A DNA stretch of 38,667 nt, from assembly GCA_017992055.1 (NCBI GenBank), contig JAGOPK010000024.1:1-38667 (forward strand), given 5' to 3'. The notes under the pieces were generated by a model. That model was given only the letters and a program-made list of their open reading frames with translations. It searched no databases and had not been told where the DNA came from. Of the stretch, positions 38,167 through 38,667 are shown in pieces (the stretch's first letter is position 1; each line of letters starts with the position of its first letter). A program made the position numbers and the translations under genes. Origin of the DNA: Burkholderiaceae bacterium. GTDB taxonomy: Bacteria > Pseudomonadota > Gammaproteobacteria > Burkholderiales > Burkholderiaceae_C.

Positions 38167-38505
38167 ATGAGCCAAGACGCTGTCTATCTGTCGCCGCTGG
38201 AAGCGCCGTCGCGAGCCGAGGTCGATGCCCTGGCCGGACCGGTGCTGCTGGAGTTCGGCACCGACTGGTGCGGCCACTGCCGCGCCGCCCGGCCGCTGCT
38301 GGCCGAAGTCCTGGCCGGCCATGCCGGCGTTCAGCACCTGCGCGTGGAAGACGGCCCCGGCCGCGCCCTGGGCCGGTCCTTCGGCGTCACGCTGTGGCCG
38401 ACCCTGGTGTTCCTGGCCGACGGCCAGGAGCAGGCGCGCCTGGTGCGGCCCAAGGCCGTGGCGCCCATCACCGAGGCGCTGCAGCGCATCCTGCCGGCGG
38501 GCTGA
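38167..38505 (+). CDS. Thioredoxin-fold protein with WCGHC active site
   Basis: This is a 112-residue cytoplasmic thioredoxin-like protein. GPVLLEFGTDWCGHCRAARPLL contains the redox pair Cys-Gly-His-Cys, and the cis-Pro region is present as TLWPTLVFLADGQE. The GH dipeptide differs from the GP of classical thioredoxin and usually raises the redox potential. No signal peptide is seen. The ATG at 38167 is preferred over an upstream in-frame start whose extension shows no homology. It is divergent from the ABC importer operon with a 118-base shared upstream region. Confidence 0.87.
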   Translation: MSQDAVYLSPLEAPSRAEVDALAGPVLLEFGTDWCGHCRAARPLLAEVLAGHAGVQHLRVEDGPGRALGRSFGVTLWPTLVFLADGQEQARLVRPKAVAPITEALQRILPAG

Positions 38506-38667
38506 GCGGCTGCGGCCAGCGGCGTTGTTCTTCGTCGACGGGCCCAGCACCACCAACACCGGCAGGCCCCGGAAGAGGGTCCGGTCGCTGAGCCGGGGCT
38601 CGGTGGCGGGCAGGGAGGACAGATGCGCATCCATGCCCGGCGGCACGGTCATGCCGGATGGCCAGGT
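38506..38667 (-). other. Right-edge region with an open minus-strand frame, unassigned
   Basis: On the minus strand one frame is open from the window edge inward, with GC-rich third positions (...SDRTLFRGLPVLVVLGPSTKNN...). It shows no stop before it overlaps the thioredoxin gene completely. It may be part of a gene running in from outside, or GC-driven noise. I do not recognise it. Confidence 0.25.

Noticed and set aside
38128-38652. Minus-strand frame of 174 codons overlapping the thioredoxin-fold gene
   Set aside because: The thioredoxin gene on the other strand has clear motifs. The antisense part is Gln/Arg/Gly-rich noise. Only the edge part is left as an open question.

Overview
The window is very GC-rich DNA with strong GC bias at third codon positions. 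Its gene families point to a betaproteobacterium of the order Burkholderiales, probably the Leptothrix/Rubrivivax/Ideonella side: a Lys/Ala-tailed HU-like protein, a CzcI-type leader protein, a Bug-family binding protein, a PEP-CTERM peptide, and Ssu/Msu-type sulfur genes. This placement is an inference from gene content, because no rRNA or other phylogenetic marker is present. I see no tRNA, rRNA, CRISPR array, insertion sequence, integrase or transcription-factor gene.

Layout. (1) 1-4194: a histone-like HU-family protein with a clear intrinsic terminator, a divergent FAD-dependent oxidoreductase, and a membrane diguanylate cyclase. (2) 4244-11399, minus strand: a heavy-metal efflux operon in the order czcI-like, TolC/CzcC-like, CzcB-like adaptor, CzcA-like RND pump, then a small His-rich periplasmic protein. 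(3) 11565-28486: an organosulfur-metabolism island. It holds an MsuE-type FMN reductase, a class II aldolase, a chemoreceptor and a tightly overlapping minus-strand operon (acyl-CoA-dehydrogenase-fold flavoenzyme, thiol dioxygenase, four-domain rhodanese, D-2-hydroxyacid dehydrogenase). Divergent from this is a plus-strand operon with an SsuD-like luciferase-family monooxygenase, a Bug binding protein, a complete Dpp/Gsi-type peptide ABC importer and an NtaA/DszA-type monooxygenase. (4) 28551-32807: a 53-residue PEP-CTERM peptide, a fatty-acid-hydroxylase-superfamily membrane protein, an aldehyde dehydrogenase and a soluble diguanylate cyclase. (5) 32862-38048, minus strand: an Ssu/Tau/Nrt-type ABC importer operon that ends in a cytochrome c/redoxin-like fusion, followed by a second SsuA-like binding protein. 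(6) A thioredoxin-fold protein closes the window.

How it may work together (inference). Two ABC importers and up to three further binding proteins would bring in sulfur compounds such as sulfonates, sulfur-containing peptides or thioethers. The FMN reductase would supply reduced flavin to two luciferase-family monooxygenases and perhaps to the acyl-CoA-dehydrogenase-like enzyme. The thiol dioxygenase, rhodanese and 2-hydroxyacid dehydrogenase would process a released mercapto-acid. A 13-base motif, CGC[AC][GT]ATG[CT]TTAT, lies upstream of the aldolase, in the divergent flavoenzyme/SsuD-like promoter region, and upstream of the SsuA-like gene. It could mark a shared, probably sulfur-responsive, regulon.

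The most novel elements are the coupled thiol dioxygenase/tetra-rhodanese/hydroxyacid dehydrogenase operon, the cytochrome-redoxin fusion in an importer operon, the near-naked PEP-CTERM peptide, and an 80-bp duplicated leader shared by two otherwise different binding proteins.
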